Below, one piece after another: positions 17,905-29,727 of a stretch of 64,000 nt of DNA (its first letter is position 1; each line of letters starts with the position of its first letter). Source of the stretch: Verrucomicrobiota bacterium (GTDB lineage: Bacteria; Verrucomicrobiota; Verrucomicrobiia; Opitutales; Opitutaceae); contig JAPLTN010000006.1 of assembly GCA_026398135.1 (NCBI GenBank), positions 1 through 64,000 of the forward strand, in the 5' to 3' direction. The notes under the pieces were generated by a model. The model was not told where the DNA came from. It saw nothing but the letters and a program-made list of their open reading frames with translations, and searched no databases. Both the position numbers and the translations under genes were made by a program.

Positions 17905-18018
17905 GTTCAAATTTAGTTCTACCAAAAGTTCTACCTGACGTGGATGTTCACCGAAGTCTAGGTTTATCTTTTACATAGGTGTCTGGACATCCCTGAACAC
18001 CTAGAAACGTCTTGGATA

Positions 18019-21502
<3,484 letters not shown>

Positions 21503-21582
21503 CCAACCCCCCCCGCCCTTAAGCCCCACCTCCACACGCACCCTACACTTTCTCCGCCACCCATTCCCACAACAAGCCCCAC

Positions 21583-21619
21583 CCGGAAAAGTGTAACCAA
21601 ATTGGTTACACTTTTCCGG
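21583..21619. promoter_or_regulatory. 37-bp perfect palindrome with GTAACC core
   Basis: Arms of 18 bases (CCGGAAAAGTGTAACCAA and its complement) around one central base. It lies between the convergent lacZ and ribbon-helix-helix genes. It has no long T-run, so it is an odd terminator. The inner GTAACC-N5-GGTTAC matches palindromes at 23687 and 25968. Confidence 0.7.
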
Positions 21620-21695
21620 CGGCAATCTTGATTCCGAGAACCGTTTCAAGAACCGTCGGGCGTTACGTCATGCTGCCACGGACTTGGCGTGGTTT

Positions 21696-21968
21696 TTATC
21701 CCGTATAGCGGCTCGGCCGCGACTCCGCGTCGTGTTTGCCCTCATAGGCGTGCACACTGTGCGCGGTGTCGCTCCACAGCGGCAGATTATCGCCGCGCCA
21801 CGCCCGTGTTTCCACGATATCGAGCCGCACCGCTTCGTCGCTCCCCTGCATCATCAGGCGGTTGAGCGCCGCGTAAGCGACGTCTTCCACCCGCACATCC
21901 AAGGCTTCGGCCAAACGCTGTACCGCCGCCAGTTCTTCGCCATCCAGCTGAATTTTAATCGCACTCAT
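21696..21968 (-). CDS. Ribbon-helix-helix-like small protein (antitoxin-like)
   Basis: 90 residues. The start 'MSAIKIQLDGEELAAVQRLAEALDVRVEDVAYAALNRLM' fits a beta strand followed by two helices, as in ribbon-helix-helix DNA-binding proteins and antitoxins. A strong ribosome site (GAGGAGG) precedes the ATG. No toxin gene is evident on either side: downstream is the lacZ 3' end, and the overlapping 63-codon frame upstream looks spurious. It may be an orphan antitoxin or a transcription regulator, perhaps acting on the nearby palindromes, but that link is only positional. Confidence 0.6.
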   Translation of the reverse strand: MSAIKIQLDGEELAAVQRLAEALDVRVEDVAYAALNRLMMQGSDEAVRLDIVETRAWRGDNLPLWSDTAHSVHAYEGKHDAESRPSRYTG

Positions 21969-22081
21969 GGTGCCTCCTCTGGGTTAAGTTTCTGAACGAC
22001 GAAAGCTTGTCCCTCCCGCACCCGAACAGCAAGGTGCAATACCATGCCTAGTTGCCCTACCGTCCGGCCAAAATATCCCTG

Positions 22082-23026
22082 ATGATCGACCACGAAATCG
22101 AGATCCAAGACATCCCCGCCTTGACCGAGGGCCAGAGTGCTCAACTCGACATGCACTCCCTGCTAAATGCCCTTAGCGTGCTCACCGGCGAACTCATGAT
22201 CATCGGGCATGAACTCACCGGCGACCCCGAGCACCTCGCCCCCGCCCTTATGCTCTGCAAGGACGTGCAACGTGCCCTCACCAACCGAGCCGCCACCCTC
22301 GAACACATTGCCCGTGTGCCCGAACATGGGCGCGCCATCCTCGACTGCATCGCCCAAGCCGCCGCCGCCCACCCCGAAGCCGCCGCGACCCCCGCCCATG
22401 CCAAATCCGTCGATAACATTAACTCGGTGCTCGATATTCTGGAAGTGCGCGCGCAGGAAATCCTCACCCGCGCCAATGCCCCGGACGCCTGGCTGAGCAT
22501 GCCCATCGCCTACCTGCAAAGCGACCTCCGATCCGTCTTCCGCGCCATCGAGAAAAACAGCCACGGCCGCTACCGCATCCTCTACAATCTGGCCGCCAAG
22601 GAACTCACCGACTACTACGTGAATTTCCACCTTACCGCCATCGACGGCCAAGCGATACGCATGCCCCTGGTCTTCAAGGACGTCATGCGCGACCTCCTCG
22701 CCAACGCCCGCAAATTCACCCCGCCCGGCGGCACCATCAACGCCGGCCTGCTGGAGACCCCCGAGCACCTCAGCTTCTCCGTCGAAGACACCGGACGCGG
22801 CATACCCGCCGACGAACTGGAAACCGTTGTGCATTTCGGCCACCGCGCCCGCAACTCGACCGACGTGCACGGCAAGGGCGGCGGCTTCGGCCTGACCAAG
22901 GCCTTCCTCGTCACCAAGCAATTTGGCGGCCGCTTACGCATCGCCTCCAAACTCGACGTCGGCACCCGCATCCGCATCGACCTCCCTCGCCCCGCCCACC
23001 TGCCCCGCTTGGCCCCGCACGCTTAG
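22082..23026 (+). CDS. Histidine-kinase-like ATPase protein without obvious sensor domain
   Basis: 314 residues from the ATG at 22082. The C-terminal HATPase domain is clear: N box 'DLLANARKFTPPGG' near 214-227, G1 'DTGRGIP' near 237-243, and G2 'GKGGGFGLTKAFL' near 263-275. An N-terminal 'DMHSLLNALSVLTGEL' (about residues 22-37) could be a divergent dimerisation/phospho-acceptor helix with His at its start. No transmembrane helices or PAS/GAF domain can be seen, so it is probably a soluble kinase fed by another sensor. No response regulator is adjacent. Confidence 0.75.
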   Translation: MIDHEIEIQDIPALTEGQSAQLDMHSLLNALSVLTGELMIIGHELTGDPEHLAPALMLCKDVQRALTNRAATLEHIARVPEHGRAILDCIAQAAAAHPEAAATPAHAKSVDNINSVLDILEVRAQEILTRANAPDAWLSMPIAYLQSDLRSVFRAIEKNSHGRYRILYNLAAKELTDYYVNFHLTAIDGQAIRMPLVFKDVMRDLLANARKFTPPGGTINAGLLETPEHLSFSVEDTGRGIPADELETVVHFGHRARNSTDVHGKGGGFGLTKAFLVTKQFGGRLRIASKLDVGTRIRIDLPRPAHLPRLAPHA

Positions 23027-23042
23027 CCACCCAAAACGTCCC

Positions 23043-23555
23043 TCAGAAATCCAGCCGAAACCGGATCATCATCCCCTTGATCGTCGGCAAGCGGTCCCCC
23101 ATCCCGAAAGTCGTATCGAGCTTGTATTGAAAACGCCGCGCATCCCCCGGTGTTATTAAAATCAACTCCGCGCCGGCCTCCCATTCCTCGTAGATTGGAC
23201 GCACCCGCCGCACCGGCCACTCCACCACTTCGCCTTCCGCCCAAGGCTCGCCTCCATCCGCCGTCAGGCGCTCCCAGCCTTCCGCAACTTGGAGCGGCTC
23301 CGCCCGTAGCCAAACCGGTTCCTCCGATTCCGTTTGAAACCGCACCGAGATTTCCGGCGGCACTTCAAACACCCCGTTGCTCACCCTCACCGGAGCCGCA
23401 GCTGCAGCCGGGAGTTCACCTGGCTCCCTCAGCAACCCACCCAACGCGAGCAAGCCCAGCGCCGCCGCCAACCGCACGCTCAACGACAACCCGGCACCCC
23501 GTCCTGAAACGCCACCCGCAGGCTGGAGCCGAGGCGGAAACGAGACAGTCACCAT
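23043..23555 (-). CDS. Unknown membrane-anchored/exported protein
   Basis: 170 residues from the ATG at 23555; an upstream start adds 39 Gly-rich residues and is less likely. One hydrophobic segment near residues 24-42 ('LSLSVRLAAALGLLALGG') could be a signal anchor. The rest is a beta-rich domain with repeated Trp/Glu-Pro pairs ('EPVWLRAEPLQV') that I do not recognise. It ends 17 bp from the convergent kinase gene. Its promoter faces the GTAACC palindrome at 23687-23707, shared with the divergent phosphopantetheinyl transferase. Confidence 0.5.
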   Translation of the reverse strand: MVTVSFPPRLQPAGGVSGRGAGLSLSVRLAAALGLLALGGLLREPGELPAAAAAPVRVSNGVFEVPPEISVRFQTESEEPVWLRAEPLQVAEGWERLTADGGEPWAEGEVVEWPVRRVRPIYEEWEAGAELILITPGDARRFQYKLDTTFGMGDRLPTIKGMMIRFRLDF

Positions 23556-23686
23556 AGTATCCTGATACAATCCACCCCCACCCCCACGCGCGAGCGCCGA
23601 GCTCACAAATACCTCCCCGCCCCCACCCCCGTCTCCCACGCCTCCCACAGCTACGCACCCTCTTGATCGCACCCGCCCAAACCATC

Positions 23687-23707
23687 AAGTAACCTATTGG
23701 GTTACTT
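23687..23707. promoter_or_regulatory. GTAACC-N5-GGTTAC palindrome in a divergent promoter
   Basis: Arms AAGTAACC and GGTTACTT around TATTG. It lies between the minus-strand membrane protein gene (start 23555) and the plus-strand phosphopantetheinyl transferase gene (start 23758). It matches the core of the palindromes at 21583 and 25968, so a shared regulator is plausible. Confidence 0.6.
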
Positions 23708-23757
23708 TGCCGCCTGACGCAGTACGCGGTTTGCGCGGCCCGTTGAGCGGCGACGGG

Positions 23758-24489
23758 ATGAAAGTCGGCATTACACTGAACAAGCTTGGCACGCCGCCCG
23801 CACCGCATGGTTTTGAACCTGCGATGCGCGACATCACGCCCCCCTCACCCCCCTCCCGCCCGTCGCTCGCGGACTCATGGCCAGCCGAACACCTGCTCGC
23901 CGCCGCTCAACGCGCCTTCGGCATCGACCTAACGCTCTTCCCGGTTCCTGCGGATCGCAGCAGCCAATCCGCCGCTGTGCGCGCCGCCGCCGCCGACCTG
24001 CTACGGGCCCGCGGCGTGGTCGATCCGCACATCCGTCGCTCGGCTGACGGCGCCCCGCTCTGGCCCGTGGGCTGGACCGGCAGCCTCAGCCACAGCCGCA
24101 CTTGGGGCGCGGCGGCGATCGCGCCCGCCTCCGCGCTTCGCAGCCTGGGCATCGATCTCGAAGACCCGGCGCGTATGAAACCGAAACTCTGGCCCTACCT
24201 GCTCTGTCCGCCCGAGCTGGCCGAGCTCGACGCCCTGACCGAAACCGCCGCCAACCGGCGGGTGGCGGCGGTTTTCAGCGCCAAGGAGGCGCTCTACAAA
24301 ACCCTCGCCCCGCTCGGAGGCAGGGTGCCAGGCTTCAAGGAAGTGGAGCTGCGTTGGACCCCGGATGATCGCTTCACCGCGCACCTGTTTCTGCCCCGAC
24401 TCGACGAAGCCTCGTGGCCCCGGGGCCTGACCGGCTTCGTCTGCCAGACGCACGAGCACCTCCTCGCCCTCGCTTGGCTGCCTGCCTGA
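23758..24489 (+). CDS. 4'-phosphopantetheinyl transferase, Sfp/EntD type
   Basis: 243 residues from the ATG at 23758; the ATG at 23824 (221 aa) is also possible. The family motifs are present: 'GSLSHSRTWGAAAIA' (the P2-like loop with Ser-His), 'LGIDLEDP' with the Mg-binding Asp and Glu, and 'FSAKEALYKTL' (the KEA-x-x-K motif). The enzyme moves phosphopantetheine from CoA to carrier proteins of fatty acid, polyketide or peptide synthases. No carrier protein or synthase gene is next to it, so its target is elsewhere. The size and EntD-like spacing favour the Sfp/EntD group over AcpS. Confidence 0.85.
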   Translation: MKVGITLNKLGTPPAPHGFEPAMRDITPPSPPSRPSLADSWPAEHLLAAAQRAFGIDLTLFPVPADRSSQSAAVRAAAADLLRARGVVDPHIRRSADGAPLWPVGWTGSLSHSRTWGAAAIAPASALRSLGIDLEDPARMKPKLWPYLLCPPELAELDALTETAANRRVAAVFSAKEALYKTLAPLGGRVPGFKEVELRWTPDDRFTAHLFLPRLDEASWPRGLTGFVCQTHEHLLALAWLPA

Positions 24490-24505
24490 ACGCGCCCCGG
24501 ACGCG

Positions 24506-25795
24506 TTACTCTTCCATTCCGTAGGCCTGGCGCAGCTCCGCCAGCGCTTGGGCCGGCATCGGCACCAAGGGACCGAGCGGACGGCTCAGTTGCAAAGCCT
24601 CCGCCGTGGCCTCCAGAACTTCGAGCCGGTCAAAGGCCTCCAATAAAGTACGGCCCACGATCAGCGCGCCCTCGTTTTCTATCAGCAACACCGGACACTT
24701 TTTAAGCGACATGCGCGCCGCCAGCGCCTCGGCATCCCGCACCACGCAAGCATAGGGCACCCTCGGCACGTTACCCAGAACCAGATAACTTTCCGGAATC
24801 GTGTGCGAGCTGAACTCCGCACCGGTCATGCAAAACGCGCTGGCGCACATCGGCTGGGCGCTGATCACGACCCCCACCTCGGGATTGGCCGCGTAGATCA
24901 GCGCGTGCAAACGGCTGGTCCGGCTCGCTCGCTTGCCTGATTCGCAGGCGGTGAGCGAAGCCCTGACCAAGGCTGCCGGAGTCAGCTCCAGCCGGTCGCG
25001 ACGGCGCGGCGTGGTCACGAAACGCCCGCCATCCAGCCGGGCCGACATCGCACCCGCCGTGCTGATCATCAAACGCTGCCGATACGCGCGATGGGTAAAC
25101 TCGCAGAGCTGGCTGCGCAGCTCCTTTTCCCGGTTGCTTGCGGCATCCGGCGGCAGCGCGGCCAAATCCGGCGCGGGCTGCCGTTGCAGGTCAGCGGCGG
25201 CGAGTGTGCGCAATGCGCCCAAAGCCGACGCACGAATGACCGTCTGGGCCACGAACTCCAAAGTCTCGAAGCGCTGAAACGCCTCCGCCAAATCCCGCCC
25301 GCCGATGACCACGCCATGGTTTTCCATCATCACGCAATCCGCGCCGGTGGCGAAAGCCGCCGCGATTTTGTCGCCCAGCTCCTGACTGCCGGGACAGGCG
25401 TAGGCCGCATAGGCGATTTTTCCGCACACCTCAAAAGCATGCGCCTGCACTCGGGTCTCAGGCATGGCTCGCACGATGCTGAACGCCACCAAGGCGCCGG
25501 GATGCGCATGCACGATGGCCTTAAAATCCGGCCGCTTCCGGTAGATCTCGCGATGAAACGGAAACTCCGAGGAAGGCGGATGCAGCCCCTCGCGCGTGCC
25601 GTCGGACAACACCCGCACCACATCCGCCGCGCGCAACGCGCCTTTGTCCACCCGCGAAGGCGTTATCCAAATGCTGCCGTCGGGATCGAGGATCGAAAGA
25701 TTCCCGCCCGAAGTCGTGGTCATGTGATAGCGGTAAATGCGATCCATCGTCGCCACCAATTCATCGCGGGGGTGTAGCCAGGAAGGGGATTCCAT
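24506..25795 (-). CDS. Tandem class II aldolase/adducin protein with degenerate second domain
   Basis: 429 residues made of two class II aldolase domains. The first (about 10-200) has the zinc ligands in 'HAHPGA' and 'MENHGVVIGG' and the catalytic-type Glu in 'SSEFPFHREIY'. The second (about 225-415) keeps the fold pattern ('HALIYAANPEVGVVISAQP', 'IENEGALIVG'), but the paired His are replaced (SAQP) and the third His is Glu, so it should not bind zinc. Known family reactions are cleavage of fuculose- or rhamnulose-phosphate and related epimerisations. The real substrate is unknown. A possible operator sits 173 bp upstream at 25968. Confidence 0.8.
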   Translation of the reverse strand: MESPSWLHPRDELVATMDRIYRYHMTTTSGGNLSILDPDGSIWITPSRVDKGALRAADVVRVLSDGTREGLHPPSSEFPFHREIYRKRPDFKAIVHAHPGALVAFSIVRAMPETRVQAHAFEVCGKIAYAAYACPGSQELGDKIAAAFATGADCVMMENHGVVIGGRDLAEAFQRFETLEFVAQTVIRASALGALRTLAAADLQRQPAPDLAALPPDAASNREKELRSQLCEFTHRAYRQRLMISTAGAMSARLDGGRFVTTPRRRDRLELTPAALVRASLTACESGKRASRTSRLHALIYAANPEVGVVISAQPMCASAFCMTGAEFSSHTIPESYLVLGNVPRVPYACVVRDAEALAARMSLKKCPVLLIENEGALIVGRTLLEAFDRLEVLEATAEALQLSRPLGPLVPMPAQALAELRQAYGMEE

Positions 25796-25845
25796 CGACC
25801 CAGCAAACTCGCAGGTCGGTTACGGGTCAACCCCCCGGTCAACCT

Positions 25846-25884
25846 GCATCACGCCCAGCCGGAGCCAGGCAGCCTGCGTGATGC
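25846..25884 (-). promoter_or_regulatory. Inverted repeat in the aldolase leader
   Basis: GCATCACGC and GCGTGATGC, nine perfect pairs with a 21-base loop, lie 51 bp upstream of the tandem aldolase start. It may be a leader hairpin or an operator. The rest of the 25796-26142 gap holds the GTAACC palindrome at 25968 and no gene. Confidence 0.4.
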
Positions 25885-25967
25885 GCAATAGCGCCGCCGC
25901 CAAGCCCCGGCTCTGTCCATACCGCCCGAATACTGCACGCCCGCCACTCAACACCCTCGCCCCAAAT

Positions 25968-25994
25968 ACAAAGTAACCTATTAGGTTACTTTGT
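25968..25994. promoter_or_regulatory. 27-bp perfect palindrome with GTAACC core
   Basis: Arms of 11 (ACAAAGTAACC and its complement) around TATTA, in the divergent gap between the tandem aldolase (minus) and purB (plus). It is nearly identical to the palindrome at 23687. Confidence 0.7.
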
Positions 25995-26142
25995 CGCGGG
26001 ACCGAAAACACCTTCGCCGCGTTCCGGCTGCACTGGCCTGCCGTCAGTCTCCCCCCAATCCTCCGCGATTCGCCGGCACCTGCGGCCTTGTCAACGCGCG
26101 GCGGCGGCGCGTCACTGTGCGCTTTTCCAACCCTCACGCGCC

Positions 26143-27576
26143 ATGTCCGCCCAGCCCACCGCCATCCCCAACGTCCTCGCCGAGCGCTACGCCTCGCCCC
26201 TGATCAAGGACATCTGGTCGCCCACCGGCCGCATCGCCATCGAGCGCGACTACTGGATCGCGGTCATGAAGGCCCAGCGCGATCTCGGCCTGGCCGTCTC
26301 CGCCAAGGCCATCGCCGCCTACGAAAAAGTGAAACACCAGATCGACCTCGCCGACATCGACGCCCGCGAACGCGTTACCCTGCACGACGTCAAAGCCCGA
26401 ATCGAAGCCTTCAACGCCCTCGCCGGCCACGAGGCCATCCACCTCGGCCTCACCTCCCGCGACCTGACCGAAAACGTCGAGCAACTCCAGATCGCCCGCT
26501 CCCTCGGCGTCGTCCGCCTCAAATCCGCCGCCGCCCTCGGCAAACTCGCCGCCCGGGCCAAATCCTTCCGCAGCCTCATGCTGACCGGCCGCACCCACAA
26601 CGTACCCGCCCAGCCCACCACCCTCGGCAAACGCCTCGCCATGTTCGGCGAGGAAATCCTCGCCGCCCACACCCGTCTCGCCGAACTCTCCGCCCGCTAC
26701 CCGGTACGTGGTCTCAAGGGCGCGGTCGGCACCCAGCTCGACCAGTTCACCCTCTTCGACGGCGACGCCGCCAAGGTCGCCAAACTCGAAGCCGGCATCG
26801 TCAAACACCTCGGCTTCGGCGGCGCGCTCGGCTCCGTCGGCCAGGTTTACCCCCGCTCGCTCGATTTCGAGGTCGTCTCCGCCCTCCACCAGCTCGGCGC
26901 CGGCGCGGCTAGTTTCGCCACCACTCTGCGCCTCATGGCCGGCCAGGGCTTGCTCACCGAGGGTTTCCAAAAGGGCCAGGTCGGCTCCTCCGCCATGCCC
27001 CACAAGGTCAACGCCCGCAACTGCGAGCGCATCTGCGGCTTCGCCACCATCCTCTCCGGCTACGTCACCATGACCGGCGCCCTCGCCGGCCACCAGTGGA
27101 ACGAAGGCGACGTCTCCTGCTCCGTCGTCCGCCGCGTCGCCCTGCCCGACGCCTTTTTCGCCATCGACGGCCTGCTCGAAACCCTGCTCGCCGTGCTCAA
27201 CCAGATGGACGTCTTCGAAGCCGCCATCGCCGCCGAAAACCAGCGCCAGCTGCCCTTCCTCGCCACCACCACCATCCTCATGGAGGCGGTCAAGGCCGGC
27301 GTCGGCCGCGAGACCGCCCACCTCGCGATCAAGGAAAACGCCCTCGCCGCCGCCAAAGCCATCCGCACCGGCGAAGGCGAAAGCGACTTGGTCAAACTCC
27401 TCGCCGCCGACCCCCGCCTCGGCCTGCCGGAAAAACAACTCCGCGCCATCCTCGCCGACGGCAAACGCTTCGTCGGCGCCGCCCCCCAGCAAGTGGACGC
27501 CTTCGTTAAAACCGTGGCCGCCCTGGTCAAAAAGACCCCCGGCGCAGCCTCCTACGAACCCGGCAAGTTGCTTTAA
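26143..27576 (+). CDS. purB: Adenylosuccinate lyase
   Basis: 477 residues covering the full fumarase/aspartase superfamily fold. The signature loop 'GSSAMPHKVNARNCERICG' near residues 284-302 contains the catalytic Ser. 'GRTHNVPAQPTTLGKR' near 148-163 holds the general acid His, and 'TSRDLTENV' near 104-112 is also typical. It catalyses two steps of purine synthesis: SAICAR to AICAR, and adenylosuccinate to AMP. The gene stands alone, with the phosphofructokinase gene 140 bp downstream in the same direction. Nothing unusual in length or motifs. Confidence 0.93.
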   Translation: MSAQPTAIPNVLAERYASPLIKDIWSPTGRIAIERDYWIAVMKAQRDLGLAVSAKAIAAYEKVKHQIDLADIDARERVTLHDVKARIEAFNALAGHEAIHLGLTSRDLTENVEQLQIARSLGVVRLKSAAALGKLAARAKSFRSLMLTGRTHNVPAQPTTLGKRLAMFGEEILAAHTRLAELSARYPVRGLKGAVGTQLDQFTLFDGDAAKVAKLEAGIVKHLGFGGALGSVGQVYPRSLDFEVVSALHQLGAGAASFATTLRLMAGQGLLTEGFQKGQVGSSAMPHKVNARNCERICGFATILSGYVTMTGALAGHQWNEGDVSCSVVRRVALPDAFFAIDGLLETLLAVLNQMDVFEAAIAAENQRQLPFLATTTILMEAVKAGVGRETAHLAIKENALAAAKAIRTGEGESDLVKLLAADPRLGLPEKQLRAILADGKRFVGAAPQQVDAFVKTVAALVKKTPGAASYEPGKLL

Positions 27577-27715
27577 AATCGCCCCGAACGCCCTGTTCTT
27601 CCCGCAAGAACCCCGCCTCCGGGGAAATTTGAGTTTGCCACTCACACGCGCCGCTCGGCACGCTCCACCCTCACGTTCGTTGTATCCCTAATACCTTTAA
27701 CCAAACCCACACGCC

Positions 27716-28975
27716 ATGTCCGAAGATCTCGTAGGTAATGTTCTGGTCGGCCAGTCCGGCGGCCCCACCGCCGTCATCAACGCCTCCCTCGCGGGCGTCA
27801 TCTCGGAGGCGCTTAATCACGTCGATATCGAGGAAATCTACGGCTGCCTCAACGGCGTGCTCGGCATCCTGCACGAAGACCTCATCGACCTCGCCGCCGA
27901 GAGCCAGCAGACCATCCGCGGCCTCAAGTTCACCCCCGGCGCCGCCCTCGGCACCTGCCGCTACAAGCTCAAGAAACAAGCCGACTTCGACCGCGTGCTC
28001 GAAGTCTTCAAGGCCCACAACATCCGCTACTTCTTCTACGCCGGCGGCAACGACTCCCAGGACACCGCCGACAAGATCTCCAAGCTCGCCCAGGCCCAAG
28101 GCTATGCCCTGCGCGTCATCGGCATTCCCAAGACCATCGATAACGATCTCGTCTCCACCGACCACACCCCCGGTTACGGCTCCGTTATCAAATACATCTC
28201 CACCACCATCCGCGAAATCGCCTGCGACAACGCCGCCATGGGCCAGCACGATCTGGTGCAAATCGTCGAGGTCATGGGCCGCAACGCCGGCTGGATCGCC
28301 GCCGGCTCCGCCCTCGCCAAACGCCGCGAACAGCCGCACGACGCCCCCCACCTCATCTATCTGCCCGAGGTCGCCTTCAGCGCCGAAAAGTTCGTCGCCG
28401 ACGTGCAACGCGTCCTCAAACGCGAGAAATTCTGCCTCGTCGTGGTCGGCGAAGGCCTCGTCGATGCCGACGGCAACTACGTCGCCGCCGCCGACAAGAC
28501 CGATGCCTTCGGCCACGCCCAACTCGGCGGCGCCGCCGAATATCTCCAAGGCCTCGTCGAGCAAAACCTGCCCGGAATCAAGGCCCGCACTGTGAAGCTC
28601 GGCATGGCCCAGCGCGCCGCCGCCCACATCGGCTCCAAGACCGACGCCGAAGAAGCCTACCTCGCCGGCCAGATGGCCGTAAAAGCCGCCATCCGCGGCG
28701 AGACCGACAAGATGGTCACCCTCCTGCGCGGCGACAACGAACACTACACCGTCGAGACCGGTTTGGCCCCCCTCTCCGAAATCGCCAACGGCGTGAAGAA
28801 GCTCCCCCGCGAATGGATCAGCGAAGACGGCGTAAGCATGAACCACCAGTTCCTCCGCTACGCCACCCCGCTCATCCAAGGCGAGACCCAGGTCACCTAC
28901 GAAAACGGCCTGCCCGCCTTCGCCCGCCTCGACAAGGTCTCGGTGGACAAAGTGCTGCCCGCCTACGAAGCCTAA
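27716..28975 (+). CDS. pfp: 6-phosphofructokinase, PPi-dependent type
   Basis: 419 residues of the PfkA superfamily. 'GQSGGPTAVINASLAG' is the phosphoryl-donor loop. 'YAGGNDSQDTADK' has Asp where ATP enzymes have Gly, and 'IPKTIDNDL' supplies the Lys that marks PPi use. 'PGYGSVIKYI' and 'EVMGRNAGWIA' complete the substrate site. It interconverts fructose 6-phosphate and fructose 1,6-bisphosphate, reversibly with pyrophosphate, in glycolysis. The donor call is inferred from the Asp and Lys pattern; the Asn before the Asp (GGND, not GGDD) is a mild deviation. A terminator follows directly. Confidence 0.88.
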   Translation: MSEDLVGNVLVGQSGGPTAVINASLAGVISEALNHVDIEEIYGCLNGVLGILHEDLIDLAAESQQTIRGLKFTPGAALGTCRYKLKKQADFDRVLEVFKAHNIRYFFYAGGNDSQDTADKISKLAQAQGYALRVIGIPKTIDNDLVSTDHTPGYGSVIKYISTTIREIACDNAAMGQHDLVQIVEVMGRNAGWIAAGSALAKRREQPHDAPHLIYLPEVAFSAEKFVADVQRVLKREKFCLVVVGEGLVDADGNYVAAADKTDAFGHAQLGGAAEYLQGLVEQNLPGIKARTVKLGMAQRAAAHIGSKTDAEEAYLAGQMAVKAAIRGETDKMVTLLRGDNEHYTVETGLAPLSEIANGVKKLPREWISEDGVSMNHQFLRYATPLIQGETQVTYENGLPAFARLDKVSVDKVLPAYEA

Positions 28976-28999
28976 GCTTAGGCCTTAAACATGCCACTC

Positions 29000-29036
29000 G
29001 CCGACCTGGGCCCCTGCGCTCAGGTCGGCTTTTTTG
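29000..29036 (+). terminator. Rho-independent terminator after pfp
   Basis: GCCGACCTG (29000-29008) pairs with CAGGTCGGC (29021-29029) and is followed by six Ts. It lies 25 bp after the phosphofructokinase stop. Confidence 0.9.
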
Positions 29037-29105
29037 TGTACCGACCCAATTAAAACCACCCGGAGCATCCGCTCCCTCAAACACGCGTTTCCGATTGGCT
29101 TAACC

Positions 29106-29216
29106 GGTCCGGGGAGCGCCTGCATCTCGCAGGCTGTTTCCGGCGTCCCGCCGGAAACTCTGATCGCCGGGCGAGACGCCCGGCTGAGCACCGGGGACGG
29201 GTGCGCTCCCCGGACC
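29106..29216. repeat. 111-bp multi-hairpin structured element
   Basis: Outer arms GGTCCGGGGAGCGC (29106-29119) and its complement (29203-29216) enclose three perfect hairpins: CTGC/GCAG, TTTCCGGC/GCCGGAAA and GCCGGGCG/CGCCCGGC. The whole could fold as a four-way, cloverleaf-like structure. It lies between the pfp terminator and the HxlR gene stop and codes for nothing visible. It looks like a mobile palindromic (REP/RAYT-type) element rather than a tRNA, as no T or D arm motifs are present. Confidence 0.65.
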
Positions 29217-29262
29217 TAGGCAAACCTCAGGTTGAAGCGCTCACACGGAAAGCGCTCGAGCT

Positions 29263-29643
29263 TCATGAGACTGGGGCCGCTTCATCCAGCAAAACCTGCG
29301 TGCCCTTTTCCCAGGCCAAGCCCCAATCGCGTATGCTCTGAAGCACCGGTAGCACGGCGCGCCCTTTGTCGGTAAGCCGGTAAGCGGGGTGTTTCGCACC
29401 GTCGCCGACGCTCACCTGAGTGACCATGCCTTGCGCCAACAACCGGGCAAGTCGTTCGCTTAACACGTTGGTAGGTATACCCTCGGGCGAAGCGGCGAAA
29501 TCCTTGAAGCGGGTCTTGCCTAAAACCAAATCGCGCAGCACGAGGAGCGTCCACCGGTCGCCAAAAACGTCCAAGGCACACGCCACCGGACACGGCGAAC
29601 GTCGCTCGGGTGTCGCTTTAGGATGGGTGACGCGCTTGGCCAT
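29263..29643 (-). CDS. HxlR-family transcriptional regulator
   Basis: 126 residues with one winged-helix domain. The family pattern is clear: 'CPVACALDVFGDRWTLLVLRDL', 'GKTRFKDF', 'GIPTNVLSERLARL' (recognition helix) and 'AYRLTDKGRAVLPVL'. HxlR proteins are dimeric repressors or activators, often sensing electrophiles through an N-terminal Cys, and Cys18 fits that position. It is divergent from the DinB-like gene. Two ACTT-N9-AAGT sites (29667-29683 and 29690-29706) lie in the shared promoter and are good candidates for its operators. Confidence 0.88.
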   Translation of the reverse strand: MAKRVTHPKATPERRSPCPVACALDVFGDRWTLLVLRDLVLGKTRFKDFAASPEGIPTNVLSERLARLLAQGMVTQVSVGDGAKHPAYRLTDKGRAVLPVLQSIRDWGLAWEKGTQVLLDEAAPVS

Positions 29644-29666
29644 GGCGGTAATTGCGGTTAAGTTTC

Positions 29667-29706
29667 ACTTGCATTCAACAAGTAATTTTACTTTCAAATT
29701 GCAAGT
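29667..29706. promoter_or_regulatory. Two candidate HxlR operators
   Basis: Two 17-bp half-palindromes of form ACTT-N9-AAGT, at 29667-29683 and 29690-29706, lie 23 bp apart (about two helical turns) in the divergent HxlR/DinB-like promoter gap. Confidence 0.55.
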
Positions 29707-29727
29707 ATGTTAATTAAGTCCACATCG

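Noticed and set aside
21965-22156. 63-codon frame overlapping the ribbon-helix-helix start by 4 bp, as a possible toxin
   Set aside because: Its first half is simply antisense to the kinase-like gene N-terminus and no toxin fold is visible; the overlap may be chance.
26134-27645. 503-codon minus-strand frame opposite purB
   Set aside because: Low-complexity Gly/Glu/Ala translation; purB on the other strand has full family motifs.
27671-28879. 402-codon minus-strand frame opposite pfp
   Set aside because: Antisense shadow of the phosphofructokinase gene with repetitive Gly/Val/Asp content.
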